From: Nectonema munidae
Lineage: Eukaryota > Nematomorpha > Nectonematoida > Nectonematidae
Reading direction: 5' to 3'
DNA: 64,000 nucleotides
Assembly: GCA_030549495.1 (NCBI GenBank)
Contig: JAUIRK010000936.1
Location: 558,001 to 622,000 of the forward strand
The notes under the pieces are model-generated. The model was given only the letters and a program-made list of their open reading frames with translations, was not told where the DNA came from and ran no database searches. The position numbers and the translations under genes were made by a program. Below are positions 13,001-23,159 of the stretch, piece by piece; position 1 is the stretch's first letter; each line of letters starts with the position of its first letter.

Positions 13001-16000
13001 CTTTCCTCATAGTTCGATAGAAGCGGCGCAATAACTACATGATTATTATTAATGAAGTGGACTTTTAAAAGGTCATTTGTATTGCACTGAATTTCTGATA
13101 TATGATTTCTAAATACAAAAATAGCTATATCAAATAAACGGGAGAAAAGAAAACAACGATACTTCATTTGAGAGCTATGGCTCGATGCCCCGCCACCCTG
13201 AATATGTCACTCAACCATTCTGACAAATAATATAATTTAAATGCAATAATCAACATATTTTAGGCCGATGTGTCCAGAAGCAAAGTTGTCTTGAGGCCAA
13301 ATTGACTTATTTTTGATTTAAAAATAAATAAATAACCTATTGTATTATACATCGTTTTTATTATTACTTTAAACTAATTGAATATAACTTGTATTCTATG
13401 CATCCCCATATTTACTTCATCCTAATAAATCAAACGAAAAAAATGATAATTTATATATTTAACAAACTGTTTATTTTTTTGTTTCTCAAGAAATTAATAT
13501 TACTATACAATTTAATAAGTATTGCTAGATTTGTTTGTAAAAATAAAATCTTATAAGTTGTAAGAGGACTAAATTTCATTTATCCTAAATTATATGATGC
13601 TAGAGTGATTGAAAAAAAATATAGACCAATGATAATTTTTCTGAGATGAAAGACTTTTTCAAGAAAGTAAAAAATTCAATAAAGCAGTGGCGTGGCGAAA
13701 AATGAAAAATGTGGTGTCACAAAGGGGCACATTTTTTTTCAAAAAGATAAAAAGCTCCAATTTCTCTGAAACTTAAAAGTCAACAAAATTTTTATTAAAA
13801 AAGTTAAAGTATGTGAGATTTTTGCGAAAAAAATTCAACACATTATCGATGCAGATAGATTATATTATTATTAGCTTAAGAGAATAAAAATGGGAGGCAC
13901 CTAGAGAAAATAGAGGGTGGCACTGCGCGACAGACCAGGTCCTATGCCACTGTCATAAAGTCGCATCTAAAAAGTCTTTATAGAGAGAATTGTGAAAATT
14001 CAGCCTGAAGCCTGACAGCAACAATAATTTTTCAATTCTAAATTATAAAAATTGGAAAATTTCAAATGTTTTTTTGATTGATAATAATGTCTTATGAATG
14101 AATTTTTTCAAAAATAATTTTTAAAAAATAATTGTTTTTATTTTTTATTTTTGTTCTTTTAACAAGTTCTTAACTTTTAAGATTTGAACAAATTTTCCAT
14201 AAATATTAATTTTATATTTGTCAGAAACAATCGCTTTAATTCGGGTTTACGAACGTGCATTTGATTACTTATACGAGTGCACATATTACATTCCTCGTTT
14301 TACATCCAAGTTTTGCTATGCATATAAACAAGGAAGTCATATTTCAAAAGGTTCGTATCAAAAAGGGGTTACGGCATCAAGATTCGTAATTGCAAGGGCT
14401 TTGAAGCACTTTAATTTATAAAGGTAGAAGCCTCTTATTTGTAATATGTAATCTAGTTTACATAGGGAGTCTACGTAGTGAGTTAAAAGTATACAATCGT
14501 TAGAGTATTCATTTTGCTTGTTATATTCTAGAATTTGTTGATATTCTTCTTGAGCTAAACTTCTATCACCGAAAAGTTTTTCTAAAACTTTCTTGGCTTG
14601 ATCCAGTTTGTTGTTGAGGACTAGCCATCTTGGGCTTTCAGGAGTGTAGAACAAGAGGAAGAACTGCAAGAGAGAGGGAATCACAGCGATACCAAGCATA
14701 GGCCTACAAATTTTGAAAACGTGAATTTATTTCCATAAAGAAAAGTTTATTACAGTAGATAACACGCGAAATTCCGGAATGATGCATGCAAGTTGCAAAT
14801 TTACAAGACAAAAAGTATTTAGTTAAGTGAGATGATAATAAATATTGAACGCTTCTCTGTCATATAACCTATATAGCATTGGAGCCGTTGTGACAAAGAT
14901 CTAAAATAAAATAGATGAAGTCTCATCTCTGTGAATTTCTAAAATGAAATTCAGCATATTTACTTTATCCGAAACTTGACTATCCAACAATGATCCTGCA
15001 CAAAAATTTACCGATTATTATGTTGTTCGTAAAGATACGACAGATAAAAAAGGTGGTGGAGTTATCTGATGGATCAAAAAGAACATAATCTGCACACGAA
15101 ATCGAAACAGATATGCAAGAAACCCTAGTCCTTCAGATAAATCATTGCCAAACTACAATTCTCCTCATCGTTTGCTATCGAGCCCCTGATAAAACTAACC
15201 ACTTTCTCCAATTACACAACACAATTCTATCATTTACTTATGAAAACATCTTCTTAGGCGATCTGAATTATAAATCTACTCTATCATACAAGGATAGATT
15301 AAACTACTTTCAAATGAAAGACGACCTCCATCTCAAACAGATAGTCAAAAGTAATACATATACTTCTTCTGTTTTAATTATAAATCGAAATTAGATTTGA
15401 TTTTAACTAACATGTGCAGCTCTATCGACACCACAAAAGTAATGAAGTACTCTATATCAGACCACTGTATAATTTTTTCAACTTTCACTTTTTCCATTAC
15501 ACACGAACGTCAATGCTACTATAGAAGAAACTATGAATCCTACTCTCCAGAAGCACTTACAAACCAACTTACTCTCCTCAACTTACATAAGTCTCCAAAT
15601 TTTGTTTTTACTTCATTCGATGACATATCCAATCCTCTTTTTTCTTCGTACAACAAAATTTGCCCACTTCAAAAATCCCCTACTTCGCAGAAAACCACCC
15701 CTTGGTTCAATAAGCACATCCAATCTCTTATAAAGAAACGAAACATACTTTTTAAGACGTTTGAAAAGTCGAATCTTTTCAAAGTCTTCAAGAAATTCAA
15801 AATTTTTAGAAACAAAGTTGCAAACATCATCAAGTCAACCAAACGGAAATTCATATATAAAAAATTCCTCACCGCCAATCCCAATCAGAAAACATTTCTT
15901 CGAAAAGATCTACCTTACTGAAATCACACACTATACCAGTAACTACTCGATCCTTTATACCAATCAATTCAGTTTCCAAAAAAACCGCTCTTCTAGCGAC

Positions 16001-19000
16001 TGCATCCGATATATAATTAGTGTACTCTTTGCCAAACTAAACTCCAAGCACTTGGCTTCAATCACTTCATATGACCTCTCTAAAGCTTTTAACTCAATTA
16101 ACCACCAATTGCTCCTCGAAAAACTCAAAATCCTTAAGTTTAGCTACTCTAGTCGTCTCCTTATAAAAGCAAACCTCTGCAACCGCACTTCTCAAACTCA
16201 ATTCAACAATTCACTTTCTTCTATAGCTACAGTTAATCATGCTTTACCACAAGGATCTACATTCTACACTAAGCCCTATCTTGTATTCAGCCTCTTCATT
16301 AACGATCTTCCCTTACTCATAAATTCACCACACACCATACTCTTCTTATATACCGATGACATTTACTCTATCTCATTTCACACGTCTTCTGAAGCTTTAA
16401 CATCTCTCATCACTAATACAACAAGTAAATTACAACAATGATGCAACTCAAGCTACCTGAATATGAACATGGTGGTCATTCGTCCTGTTTAACTCGCTGC
16501 CACGAAACATAAGAAAAAATGATAAGTTTCCCCTTGTTCAATCAAAAAGTTTTTTTCCACTTACGTGATGCTCCTATTCATCAAAGCAACATCCATTAAT
16601 ATTTATTTCTCATATTATAATATAACACAATTATACAAATATATATACATATAATCTTTCTCTGTACTTTTTAACTTTATGTTACTCAAGTGAATTTCAT
16701 CACTGCAAACCTTGGTTTGATTTTAATAAATTCATTCTCATTCTCAAAAAAAAGTGCTAGTTAGATCCAGTGCATGTATGGAGCGTTAAACCAGAGAGAG
16801 AGAGAGAGAGAAAGAACCTGAAAAGAAAAGTACTATTCATCCTTATTTACGGGTTGTCAAAATCAGACTGAAACTTGGAAAGCTCTTAACACTCTTATAA
16901 AGCCAAAAGTGAAGAAAGCTTTGCATATATTACATAATAATGAGTTGATCACTGGGAAGAAATTATTATAGCTAATGTATACATTTCCAAACTCAGTTAC
17001 AATTGAAGAGTATAATGAGCAGTGTTCATAAAAAAACTATTCAAGAAAATTAAATACTACCTTTATTTTAAAAAAGTAAAGCAAGAAGATGATACATAGC
17101 ACTTGCTGATATCAAGTCAAAATCTTCAAAAGATATATATGGAATATCAATTTTAAACATTATTTCCGTTTTTGATATAATCAAAAGGTACTTAGTCATT
17201 TTGTTCAACTCTTGCATTGAATATCACATTTTCCCTGATTTCTTTAAACTTTCGAAAGTCATTCCTATTTTTAAAAAAGGAAAACGTTCAATCCACGACA
17301 ATTATAGACCTATCAATCAGCATTATAACTTCTCTTTCGAAGATGCTAGAGAAATTACTTTATAACCAAATTTTCTTCTACATTCAACATAATGACATTC
17401 TGCATTACCCTCAGTCTGCAATTAGGCCCAAGCACTGCCAACTCACCTGCCTTCGTTTTTCTTAGATCGAGTTCTTACTCTTCTTGATAAATCACTCGAG
17501 GCTTTGCTTTTATTTATTGACCTTACTAAAGCATCTGATAGCGTTTCTCATAAAATACTGATAACCAAATTGAAATACTTGGGGTTTTCATCCCATGCAA
17601 AAACTTTATTGAAATCATACTTAACCGATCGTCGTCAATGTGTTGACGTGGATGGTGTTTTATCTTATGAGAGTGTTCTACTTAAAGGAGTACCTCAGGG
17701 GTCTATCCTTGCTCCAATCTTGTTTTCTCTTTTCATTAATGACCTTCCAAAATGTAATGAAGTAACTCAATTTCTTTTATTCGCTGATGATATTACTGCT
17801 GTTACACCCATTTCAAATATGAATTCATCCTTGTGTTATATTGATCAAATTATGGACGCGATCAAAAATTGGTGTAAGATAAACTTTTGGCAAGTTAATG
17901 AAAAAAAACAAAAGCAATGTTTTTTTCAAATAAAAGAGGCAAAATAATTAGTTGTAATAAAATTGATATTGTTCGTCAATTTAATCTATTAGGGTGGAGA
18001 ATAAATTAAAACTCAAATTAGAATAGTCATCTTGGAAGCTAAGTTAAGTTGCATAAATGGCATTCTGAAAAAATATAAAAATGAGTTACCTATTCAAACA
18101 AAACTTACCATTTATAAAAGTCTTTTCCTTTCACACTGTCATTATAGTATCATAAACTGGGGTTACAGTGATATCACAAAACTCGTTAAGATTCAAAAGA
18201 AATCTATAAGGTAAATTTTTAATCAGCCCTATTTCGCTTATACATCATACTTTTTCTATACTAACAATTTACTGAAGATAAATGACATATACTATGTACA
18301 GTTATCGATTTTCACAAATAAACTTTTTTTAAAAAACTTGTTACCCAGTATTTTCAACTCTTGGATTCTGTTTAATAGTGAAGTGCAAAAATACTATCTT
18401 AGAAATATGAATAGTTTAGTTTTAACAAGAACAAAACTTTTCTCCACCAAAAAATCTTTAAGGATAAGGAGATTCAAACATTGGAATGATTTTCTTGTAG
18501 AATTTTGTATTGAAAAATCATTGAGAGTTTTCAAGATGTCAATAAAGAAAAATTTTATTAATGAATATGATAAATTATGCACCATTAAAGATTGCTACAC
18601 ATGTAGCAAATGTATATAACTGATCCTTGTGTATGTTTCATTTCCTTTTTATATTTTTCAAACTGATTATAATATAATCATTAGAATTCATCAGTGGATT
18701 TCAATATTTCAGTTCACAAGAAACTAATCTACGTGTTTTCTCTTCACCATAGGATGTCAATGTTGAGGAAGCTCCAGGGAGACTGCAGTTGAAATTAATT
18801 GAACTTCAAGGAAATGAAGATTTAAGACGAAAAATGAGAGATTATTCTTTAAGGGAGTTTTATAAAAATCTACCTAAAGAAGCTTTCCACAGGATCACAA
18901 ATTTTGAAATAAAGAAAATGTCATTATTGGGGAGTACTTATATATGTGAGCAGCTGTTTACGAAAATGAAATATGCAAAATCATAAACAAGATCAAGGCT

Positions 19001-21692
19001 GACGAACAGTCACCTTGAAATTAACCTAAGAGTAGCGGCCTCCAGCATTTCATCAAACATTGAGACACGGGTAACTAAACACCAAGTCCAAATTTCGCAT
19101 TAGAATGAGGTTTGTTACAATTTTTCTTACATGTAGTTACAAGATTAATAAAAATGTGTTTTAGTAAATTATTTTTCTTATTTTCAGCTTTTACAATTTT
19201 CCTTTCCTGAACCTTTCTATTAAAAGTAAACTATCAAAATATAAAATCGATAAAAATCAGTAGTTAATATATGTATAGTATATAATTAAGTATAACTATG
19301 TATGCATACATATTTTGTAAATCTATAATTAGGACTTCTGGCCCGTAGCGAGTCTTGGAAAACATAATCAGGCCCACAAGTGAACAAAGGTTTCCCATGC
19401 ATGTTTTAAAGTATTGAAATAAAACGTATCACATTCTTGATTCATTTTTTAATTTTATATACTACTAAAACGATTACAGATTTAATTATTTTGTTATAGT
19501 TATTGTATATAAGCCATGATAAAAATGGAACATTTGTAAAATGACAGGACTATTAAAATAGATGAAAAAAGGTACTGTACGGTACAAAATGAATGGTACT
19601 TCTGATCAGCCAATTCTTTATACCATAAATAACTTTACAATTTTCGATAATACAAAATATAATATTTAGCTTTATAGTGTATGATTGAATCTTATCGAAG
19701 AAAAGATAAAAAGATTTACCTCCATCCATTTTTAGTGTCTGAACTAAAGGCCAAGCTGACTAAGCAAGCAACAAACTGGCCACCAGTCAAGAGAGCAGTA
19801 TAAAGAGCCACCAATCTGCCTCTTATGCTTTCGGGCGATATTTCCGCAATGTATATCGGTATAGTGAGAGATGATAGGCCTAAAAATTGAAAATAATTTA
19901 AACAATTTATGTTTACGAGAGACACAAAGATTTGTAACTTTATATTAATTAAAGACCTATCATCTGCGTTTTTTTAATCCATTAAGTACCATAGAAATCA
20001 GACGATATCTAAAAAACGCAGACGATTTATATTCAAAGTCATTGAAAAAAACAGACGAAGATGAAATTACTTATGTTCCCAAATGGGAACATTGGGACTT
20101 AATGGGTTAAGATAAGGATCCCCAAGGGAAGGGTCTATGGTGCTTTTTATGGGGTGAATACATGGGAGTTGATAAAAATAAAATCTGTTTATTAATCAAC
20201 TTTTTTTAAAAAATATTTGAATAAAGTTTATAAAAAATAAATAAAATTTCATTAACCAACTTTAATCTAATATTTTATTTTTATTCCAATATGAAAAATT
20301 ATAAAACTTCATTTTATACCTACGATATTAAAATTTCCTATTCTCAATTCCGAATGTGCAACATTTTATGAAAAATCTTTCACAGTTTTATTCATAAATG
20401 CTCTCTGGCAGTGGCGTTTTTAAGGGTAGGCAGAGGGAGGGGGCATGGCCCTCCCAGTTTTTTGGCTGGACCCCATGTTGGCCCCTCCACATCAAATACC
20501 TATTTACTGGATTTAAAATTTACTCGAAACTTTTTATAAGTTAATTTTTTTGAGTGGGTTTTGCATTCAGGGGAAGAAATATCTCTCTTATCTGGACGGG
20601 TGAATCTAGACCAAGAACACTCTTAATTTGATTTTCTTTCATTGGAATAATTCAAAGAAAAAAAAATAAAACATATGTATTTGGTAAATTGCAAAATTTA
20701 TAACAAAATTATCGATTTAAAAACATGGCCCTTGTTTGGCCCCCTCACTTTTGAAAATCTAGAATCGCCACTGCTCCCTGGCATTTACAATGGTAAAAAG
20801 AACCCCGAATAATATTTTTACAGGTATGCAATTTCTCTTATTATTCACATCATATCTCGGAGTCGATAAGGATTTAAAGTTTTCAAAAGGGTTCTATAGA
20901 TTAGTAAGTTAATAAACAACCGACTAACATTACTACAAATAACTTTGCTAGCAAGTGAAAGATGCTCCAAGCTACTTACTTGCTCACAACCATAGGCACG
21001 CGTTATATCTCAACTTTTGTCTAAGCCAAAGTAGTCTTAAACAGCGTTTTTGAAACTTTTTTTACTACGACCCATAGCAAGAAGCACAGTTTGCATCGCG
21101 ACCCATAATACTTAGGTGTAACAAGACAAATTCTGATCACTACGTTTTTTATTCAGCATCGACAATTTATATATATATATTTTTATGATATGCACATTGT
21201 TTTATTTATTTGTATGAATAAAATGTTAATACTTTTAGATTTTCTTCACTTTGCCCTACCTTGACACGACCCAGTGAAGGGTCGGGACCCACAGTTTGAA
21301 AAACGCTGATCTAAAGCACTACACTGTCTACTTAGGATTAGACGAATAATAAAATAGGTACCTATAGCAACTCCAACAATAAGTCTACCAAACAAGAGAT
21401 CGTATTTACTCAAAGCAAACCACAAAATAGTGGATCCCAAGGCATAAAAGAAGGAAGCTATCATGATCAGAGATTTTCTCCCAAAATATTTATTGAGGTA
21501 TGAACCGAAAAAGGAAAAGATCATGGCAGAAGCAAGGGTAGACGAAACGATTAACTCTTGCCAAAGAATACTCAACTCAAATCTGTGCTTCAGTAAAAGT
21601 GTAGCGGCTGAGATTATGCCGGTGTCGTAGCCAAATAAAAAACCGCCAATCGATGCTATCAAAGAGTAAGAACAAAGGTGAAGATTGGCCAT
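3840..21692 (-). CDS. SLC2A13: SLC2A13/HMIT-type proton:myo-inositol cotransporter, nine exons, 571 aa
   Basis: Sugar-transporter family (MFS) membrane protein, most like the H+/myo-inositol cotransporter HMIT, expected at the plasma membrane with 12 transmembrane helices. Coding segments in transcript order: 21692-21362, 19879-19720, 14703-14495, 12056-11936, 6318-6155, 5219-5105, 5039-4792, 4741-4589, 4054-3840. They total 1716 bp, every junction is GT-AG and every phase matches. Visible motifs: GGFLFGYDTGIIS (16-28), YFGRKS (69-74), PIYIAEISPESIRGRL (118-133), PESPRW (185-190), QQICGIN (265-271), DKFGRR (315-320), PWAINSEIYPLWAR (455-468), MPETNQKSLEEI (521-532). The loop before helix 10 carries eight cysteines (363, 369, 372, 378, 381, 395, 410, 428), including CESC and CGFC, the diagnostic HMIT loop. 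Human HMIT is about 648 aa; the difference is mainly a shorter N-terminus. The start is the ATG with A at -3 and G at +4, but an upstream 5' exon cannot be excluded. Family assignment is firm; substrate is inferred. Confidence 0.93.
4589..4741 (-). CDS. SLC2A13: HMIT exon 8 (residues 451-500, PW..NSEIYP..AR)
   Basis: Acceptor tttaag|gg completes Gly450 and gives FGMGLIPWAINSEIYPLWAR, the helix 10 signature of the family. It continues through helix 11 and ends ITLS plus one base. Donor g|gttttc. The 50-bp intron before it is near the lower limit for metazoan introns. Confidence 0.92.
4792..5039 (-). CDS. SLC2A13: HMIT exon 7 (residues 368-449, cysteine-rich extracellular loop)
   Basis: Acceptor attaag|a, donor g|gtagat. 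It codes NCESCIKSPNCGFCY, then a polar loop with further cysteines at 395, 410 and 428, NETK as a possible N-glycosylation site, and the hydrophobic helix 9b/10 entry VLLTFLFICFYLFTFSF. CxxC plus CGFCY is specific to the HMIT branch within sugar transporters. Flanked by two very short introns (65 and 50 bp). Confidence 0.92.
5105..5219 (-). CDS. SLC2A13: HMIT exon 6 (residues 330-366, helix 9 and loop start)
   Basis: No convincing ATG-started open frame marks this exon. It was found from the phase of exon 5 and the missing helix 9. Acceptor ttttag|ga completes Gly329, then 37 codons code IFLTTLLLSMIFGYG and the start of the extracellular loop, NNQGCSNF. Donor ag|gttcaa. The junction gives NFRNCESC, which lines up with the cysteine pattern of HMIT. 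Confidence 0.88.
6155..6318 (-). CDS. SLC2A13: HMIT exon 5 (residues 275-328, helices 7-9, GRR)
   Basis: Acceptor tttag|g completes Met274, then YYSATIISLSG (helix 7), ITAVINFISTLIGL (helix 8) and DKFGRRMLTLLSLS (loop 8-9 GRR motif). Donor g|gttacc. Intron 4 upstream is 5617 bp and is occupied largely by a piggyBac element. Confidence 0.92.
6988..8720 (-). pseudogene. piggyBac transposase, broken by three frameshifts
   Basis: DDE transposase of the piggyBac family, about 560-580 residues if read across its breaks. The N-terminus (8720-8265) is acidic, with a run of aspartates and ESGDEDIGDID-type repeats. The core (8281-7706) has FFGIFTLMSYHKLPKYRMYL, IRPLVDKLNQIF and HAIDETMIPYYG with the first catalytic Asp. 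Then MDNYFSTLNLFQMIKE holds the second Asp and GHVDRMDQNLMIYKS the third. The C-terminus has the Cys/His-rich CRHCHSKTPTKCIKCNVGVHEKC domain that binds the ends. Reading-frame shifts occur near 8270, 7720 and 7550, the last in a run of T. All catalytic residues survive, so the loss is recent compared with the other two piggyBac copies in this window. Confidence 0.9.
9064..9957. mobile_element. Possible second piggyBac-like end and inverted repeat nested in the element
   Basis: Minus strand from 9957 reads TTAACCCTCATCAGGCAAAC, a typical piggyBac-style terminus unlike the outer ends. Its subterminal motif TAGACCCATGTTT(A/G)CCT occurs twice, at about 9739 and 9929. An imperfect 35-bp inverted repeat pairs 9270-9303 (CTTTTCACCCAAAAACACAT) with 9551-9587. 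No matching left TTAACCCT end was found, so the left boundary is arbitrary. The open frames inside (8813-9013, 9069-9293 minus) are not recognised. Confidence 0.4.
9958..11935. other. Right part of the piggyBac element and rest of HMIT intron 4
   Basis: AT-rich sequence without recognised coding content. The outer piggyBac right end lies at 10969; the rest up to 11935 is intron. The 93-codon frame at 10891-11172 crosses the transposon boundary and is not a gene. Confidence 0.5.
11936..12056 (-). CDS. SLC2A13: HMIT exon 4 (residues 235-273, QQICGINTI)
   Basis: Acceptor cgtag|tt, donor at|gtaatt. It codes the end of the central loop, TRRALYLGCGLQMLQQICGINTI, which contains the substrate-site helix 7 motif QQxxGIN. 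Only the phase predicted by exons 3 and 5 gives this peptide; the longest open frame at this place is a different, meaningless one. The junction with exon 5 restores INTIMYYSATI, as in HMIT. Confidence 0.9.
12547..12739. mobile_element. hAT-type MITE (CAGCGTTTTTCAAAC family), copy 1
   Basis: Begins CAGCGTTTTTCAAACTGTGG and ends TTTGAAAAACGCTG, so the termini are inverted repeats of about 14 bp. Flanks CTTTAGAC and ATTTAGAC match at 7 of 8 positions, an 8-bp target duplication as for hAT. The interior includes GGGGCCCTACCCTTCAGTGGGTCGCG and GGTCGCGATG. The same family occurs inverted at 21042-21308. It lies in HMIT intron 3. Confidence 0.85.
12926..13060 (+). mobile_element. tRNA-derived SINE, copy 1
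   Basis: GGTTGGTTAGATGC followed about 35 bp later by GGTTCGATCC are A-box and B-box promoter sequences of a tRNA-like head. The body CTCATAGTTCGATAGAAGCGGCGCA recurs with changes at about 35020-35050. The head does not fold into a complete tRNA that I can draw, and the shared body argues for a SINE rather than a tRNA gene. Confidence 0.6.
13685..13952. mobile_element. hAT-type MITE (CAGTGGCGTGGC ends)
   Basis: Starts CAGTGGCGTGGCG and ends CCTATGCCACTG. Flanks CAATAAAG and TCATAAAG are an imperfect 8-bp target duplication. The interior contains GGTGGCACTGCGCGACAGACC. It lies in HMIT intron 3 and has no coding capacity. Confidence 0.75.
14495..14703 (-). CDS. SLC2A13: HMIT exon 3 (residues 165-233, PESPRW loop)
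   Basis: Acceptor ttgtag|g completes Arg164, giving GWRPMLGIAVIPS across the junction. It codes helix 6 and PESPRWLVLNNK, the conserved start of the central cytoplasmic loop, then a charged helix-rich stretch ending EYSND. Donor t|gtatac. The preceding intron (5016 bp) contains two LINEs and a hAT fragment. Confidence 0.92.
14955..16748 (+). mobile_element. LINE fragment (CR1/Jockey-like), endonuclease and RT
   Basis: In intron 2, antisense to HMIT. From about 14960 the frames give the apurinic endonuclease part: SNNDPAQKFTDYYVVRKDTT, KGGGVI, LLIVCYRAP, NIFLGDLNY (15113-15394) and SDHCIIF (about 15455). Then come the linker (15397-15921) and, after an internal deletion near 15920, the RT core with SYDLSKAFNSINHQLLLEKL, LPQGSTF and YTDD (15930-16440). 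The C-terminal FNSLPRNIRKN follows in another frame at about 16487. The 3' end is a TTCATTCTCATTCTC repeat (16731-16745), the short tandem tail typical of CR1/L2-like LINEs, not poly(A). At least four stops or frameshifts; inactive. The clade is a guess from tail and motifs. Confidence 0.85.
16840..18660 (+). mobile_element. Second LINE fragment, RT and C-terminal domain
   Basis: Lies directly downstream of the first LINE but belongs to a different copy. Pre-RT QTETWKALNTLIK (about 16867), then SLSKMLEKLLYNQIFFYIQH (17300-17390), then a long RT core frame 17504-17947 with LLFIDLTKASDSVSHKIL, KGVPQGSILAPILFSLFIND and LLFADDITAVTP (the FADD active site). The thumb and C-terminus are at 18032-18214 (INGILKKYKNELPIQTKL) and 18338-18619 (IRRFKHWNDFL, CYTCSKC). 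It lacks an endonuclease, so it is 5' truncated, and several frame breaks are present. The RT core is the best-preserved part. Confidence 0.88.
18725..19400 (+). mobile_element. hAT transposase C-terminal fragment (ZBED/SCAND3/GTF2IRD2-like)
   Basis: Frame from 18750 reads RLQLKLIELQGNEDLRRKMR, EFYKNLPKEAFHRI and MSLLGSTYICEQLFTKMKYAKS, then after a stop TRSRL.NSHLEINLRVAASSI. GSTYICEQLFSxMK..KSRxRSRLxxxHL is the C-terminal dimerisation segment of hAT transposases of the Charlie-like group. Downstream GGCCCGTAGCGAG and CAGGCCCAC (about 19340-19380) resemble subterminal motifs of such elements. Only the last ~100 codons remain. Confidence 0.8.
19720..19879 (-). CDS. SLC2A13: HMIT exon 2 (residues 112-163, PIYIAE..RGR)
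   Basis: Acceptor ttttag|gc completes a Gly codon. The exon codes LSSLTIPIYIAEISPESIRG, the family's helix 4-5 signature, then TGGQF and ends NGW plus two bases of an Arg codon. Donor ag|gtaaat. The phases on both sides match the neighbouring exons. Intron 1 behind it is 1482 bp and holds three MITEs. Confidence 0.92.
19974..20110. mobile_element. TTAA-flanked MITE (piggyBac-type)
   Basis: TTAATCCATTAAGTACCA at the left end and, read inward from the right, TTAACCCATTAAGTCCCA. These terminal repeats match at 16 of 18 positions and both ends have TTAA. Inside are three CAGACGA repeats and the hairpin ATGTTCCCAAATGGGAACAT. 137 bp, no coding capacity, in HMIT intron 1. Confidence 0.8.
20409..20773. 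mobile_element. hAT-type MITE (CAGTGGCG ends) with 8-bp target duplication
   Basis: Starts CAGTGGCGTTTTTAAGGG and ends CTAGAATCGCCACTG. Flanks CTCTCTGG and CTCCCTGG match at 7 of 8. The interior carries GGGGGCATGGCCCTCCCAG near the left end and CCCTTGTTTGGCCCC near the right end. Non-coding, in HMIT intron 1. Confidence 0.85.
21042..21308. mobile_element. hAT-type MITE (CAGCGTTTTTCAAAC family), copy 2, inverted
   Basis: Starts CAGCGTTTTTGAAAC and ends AGTTTGAAAAACGCTG. Relative to copy 1 at 12547 it is inverted; CATCGCGACCCATAATACTT and CCCAGTGAAGGGTCGGGACC are shared on opposite strands. About 75 bp of AT-rich filler in the middle is absent from copy 1. Flanks are a poor 8-bp duplication (5 of 8). 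It ends 53 bp from the HMIT exon 1 donor. Confidence 0.82.
21362..21692 (-). CDS. SLC2A13: HMIT exon 1 (residues 1-110, helices 1-4)
   Basis: Starts at ATG 21692-21690 in a good context (A at -3, G at +4). It codes only about ten residues before the first helix and the FLFGYDTG signature. It carries the GRK motif of the loop between helices 2 and 3 and ends in GRLIVGVAI plus one base of a Gly codon. The donor is g|gtacct. The frame stays open upstream to about 21749, so a longer N-terminus or a spliced leader is possible. A hAT-type MITE ends 53 bp beyond the donor, inside intron 1. Confidence 0.9.
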
Positions 21693-23159
21693 ATTTGAGA
21701 AATGGAAAATCTTGTGGGAAATCAGGATTTTGTTGAGAATGCCTTTCACAAGTAAGTTGGATTTATCATCATCATATTCACATCGTGTTCATCAGGAATC
21801 TGTATAAATTGTAGATTCATGAAATAAAATAATGGAATGAGCGAGAATGCTAAGCAATTGCACGTTATGACTAAAAATTAAATTATATTCAATTATCGGC
21901 ATTTTTATTATTGCTTGCTAATAATCAAATGAATTCTGTCATAATTTATTGAGTGAATTTTCAAATAAAATTGTGAATATATATATATATATAGATTATG
22001 TTTGTGTGTGTGTGTGTGTAAATTTGTAGTTACTAATAACGTTAAGCTTTAGTTGTTGGTATAATAGTGGAGAGGAGAATGAATACAAGTTTGCTTTTAA
22101 TAGTAATAATAATAGAAAGCAATCAGTTCCATCATCGTGTATTCTCTATGTCTTCTATTTTTTCCTATTGAGTGAATAACAGTGTTGTTGTAGACTGAGA
22201 GATTAGAAATACTATGCGCTGCGCCTGCCTTGAAATAGCGGAGAAGGGCGAAAAACTGCTAACATTTTTCTTTGTTATTGGTAATAATCAATCAATATGT
22301 TAACCCTTGTCGGAATTCGTTCTCAAAAGAGAATCGTCTTTTTTCTCAGAGACGCTCTATTTTTGTTTCCTCAGTGACGATGCTGGTCTTTTTACACCGT
22401 CCCCTCCCCCTTTTCCTTTTTTCTAAGACCTTAAACATTTTCCACAACATTCTGGTGCGAGCCCAAAAAATAATTGATTGCGAAACTGATGGTGCGACTA
22501 ATTTTTTTTTTTATGAAAATCAATCAAACATGCAAAATATAAACAAACGTATCAATCAATGGCATAAACTTCCAAATATATTCTACTTCCAAGATTTTTT
22601 TGCTAAATATTATTTTAATTTATGTAAAAAAGTAGCTTTTAGTATTTATCACTAAAAATAGCTTTCACGGGTGACTTAATGCCAAACATTTTTATTCAAT
22701 ATTTTGGAATAAACTTATCCATACACACTAAATCAATTATGTTAAATTTGATTATGAAAATATTTTTATTATTTTCGATTCAAATTGCGGTTATTATTAT
22801 ATACATCAAGCTAATTTTTCGTCAAATTTAATTTTATCAATTTTGAAAAATTTTCGTCACATATTTAGCAAATTGACCTTTTCAATTTTATCATGATGGT
22901 ATTTTGTAAATATATACGTATGTAATGAATAAAGGCTAAATGTCAATGTGGTTAATCAGACGTTACATTAACTTTTTATATATTTTAGCTTTGATAATCT
23001 TCTTTAAATAACTCTCTCCCTTTGTAAAATTAATGATTCAATTGATGTAATCAATAGGGACGGTGTCAAATCTACTCATGAGTTGGTGAGTCTCTACTAA
23101 ATACGACGTGATATGAACAGATATCAATCTGGATATTTGTTAAAAAAAATCCTTTTTGA
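21693..23159. other. 5' flank of HMIT and spacer
   Basis: Presumed promoter side of the transporter. It holds an (AT)n(TG)n microsatellite and a GC-richer patch (22210-22260) but no clear core promoter on the minus strand. TTAACCCTTGTCGGAATTCG at 22300 looks like a lone piggyBac-type end. The 127-codon plus frame 22272-22655 has no recognised domain. Confidence 0.4.
21969..22019. repeat. (AT)n and (TG)n microsatellite
   Basis: An AT run followed by a short unique stretch and then a TG run, a compound dinucleotide repeat. Useful as a length marker upstream of HMIT. Confidence 0.9.
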
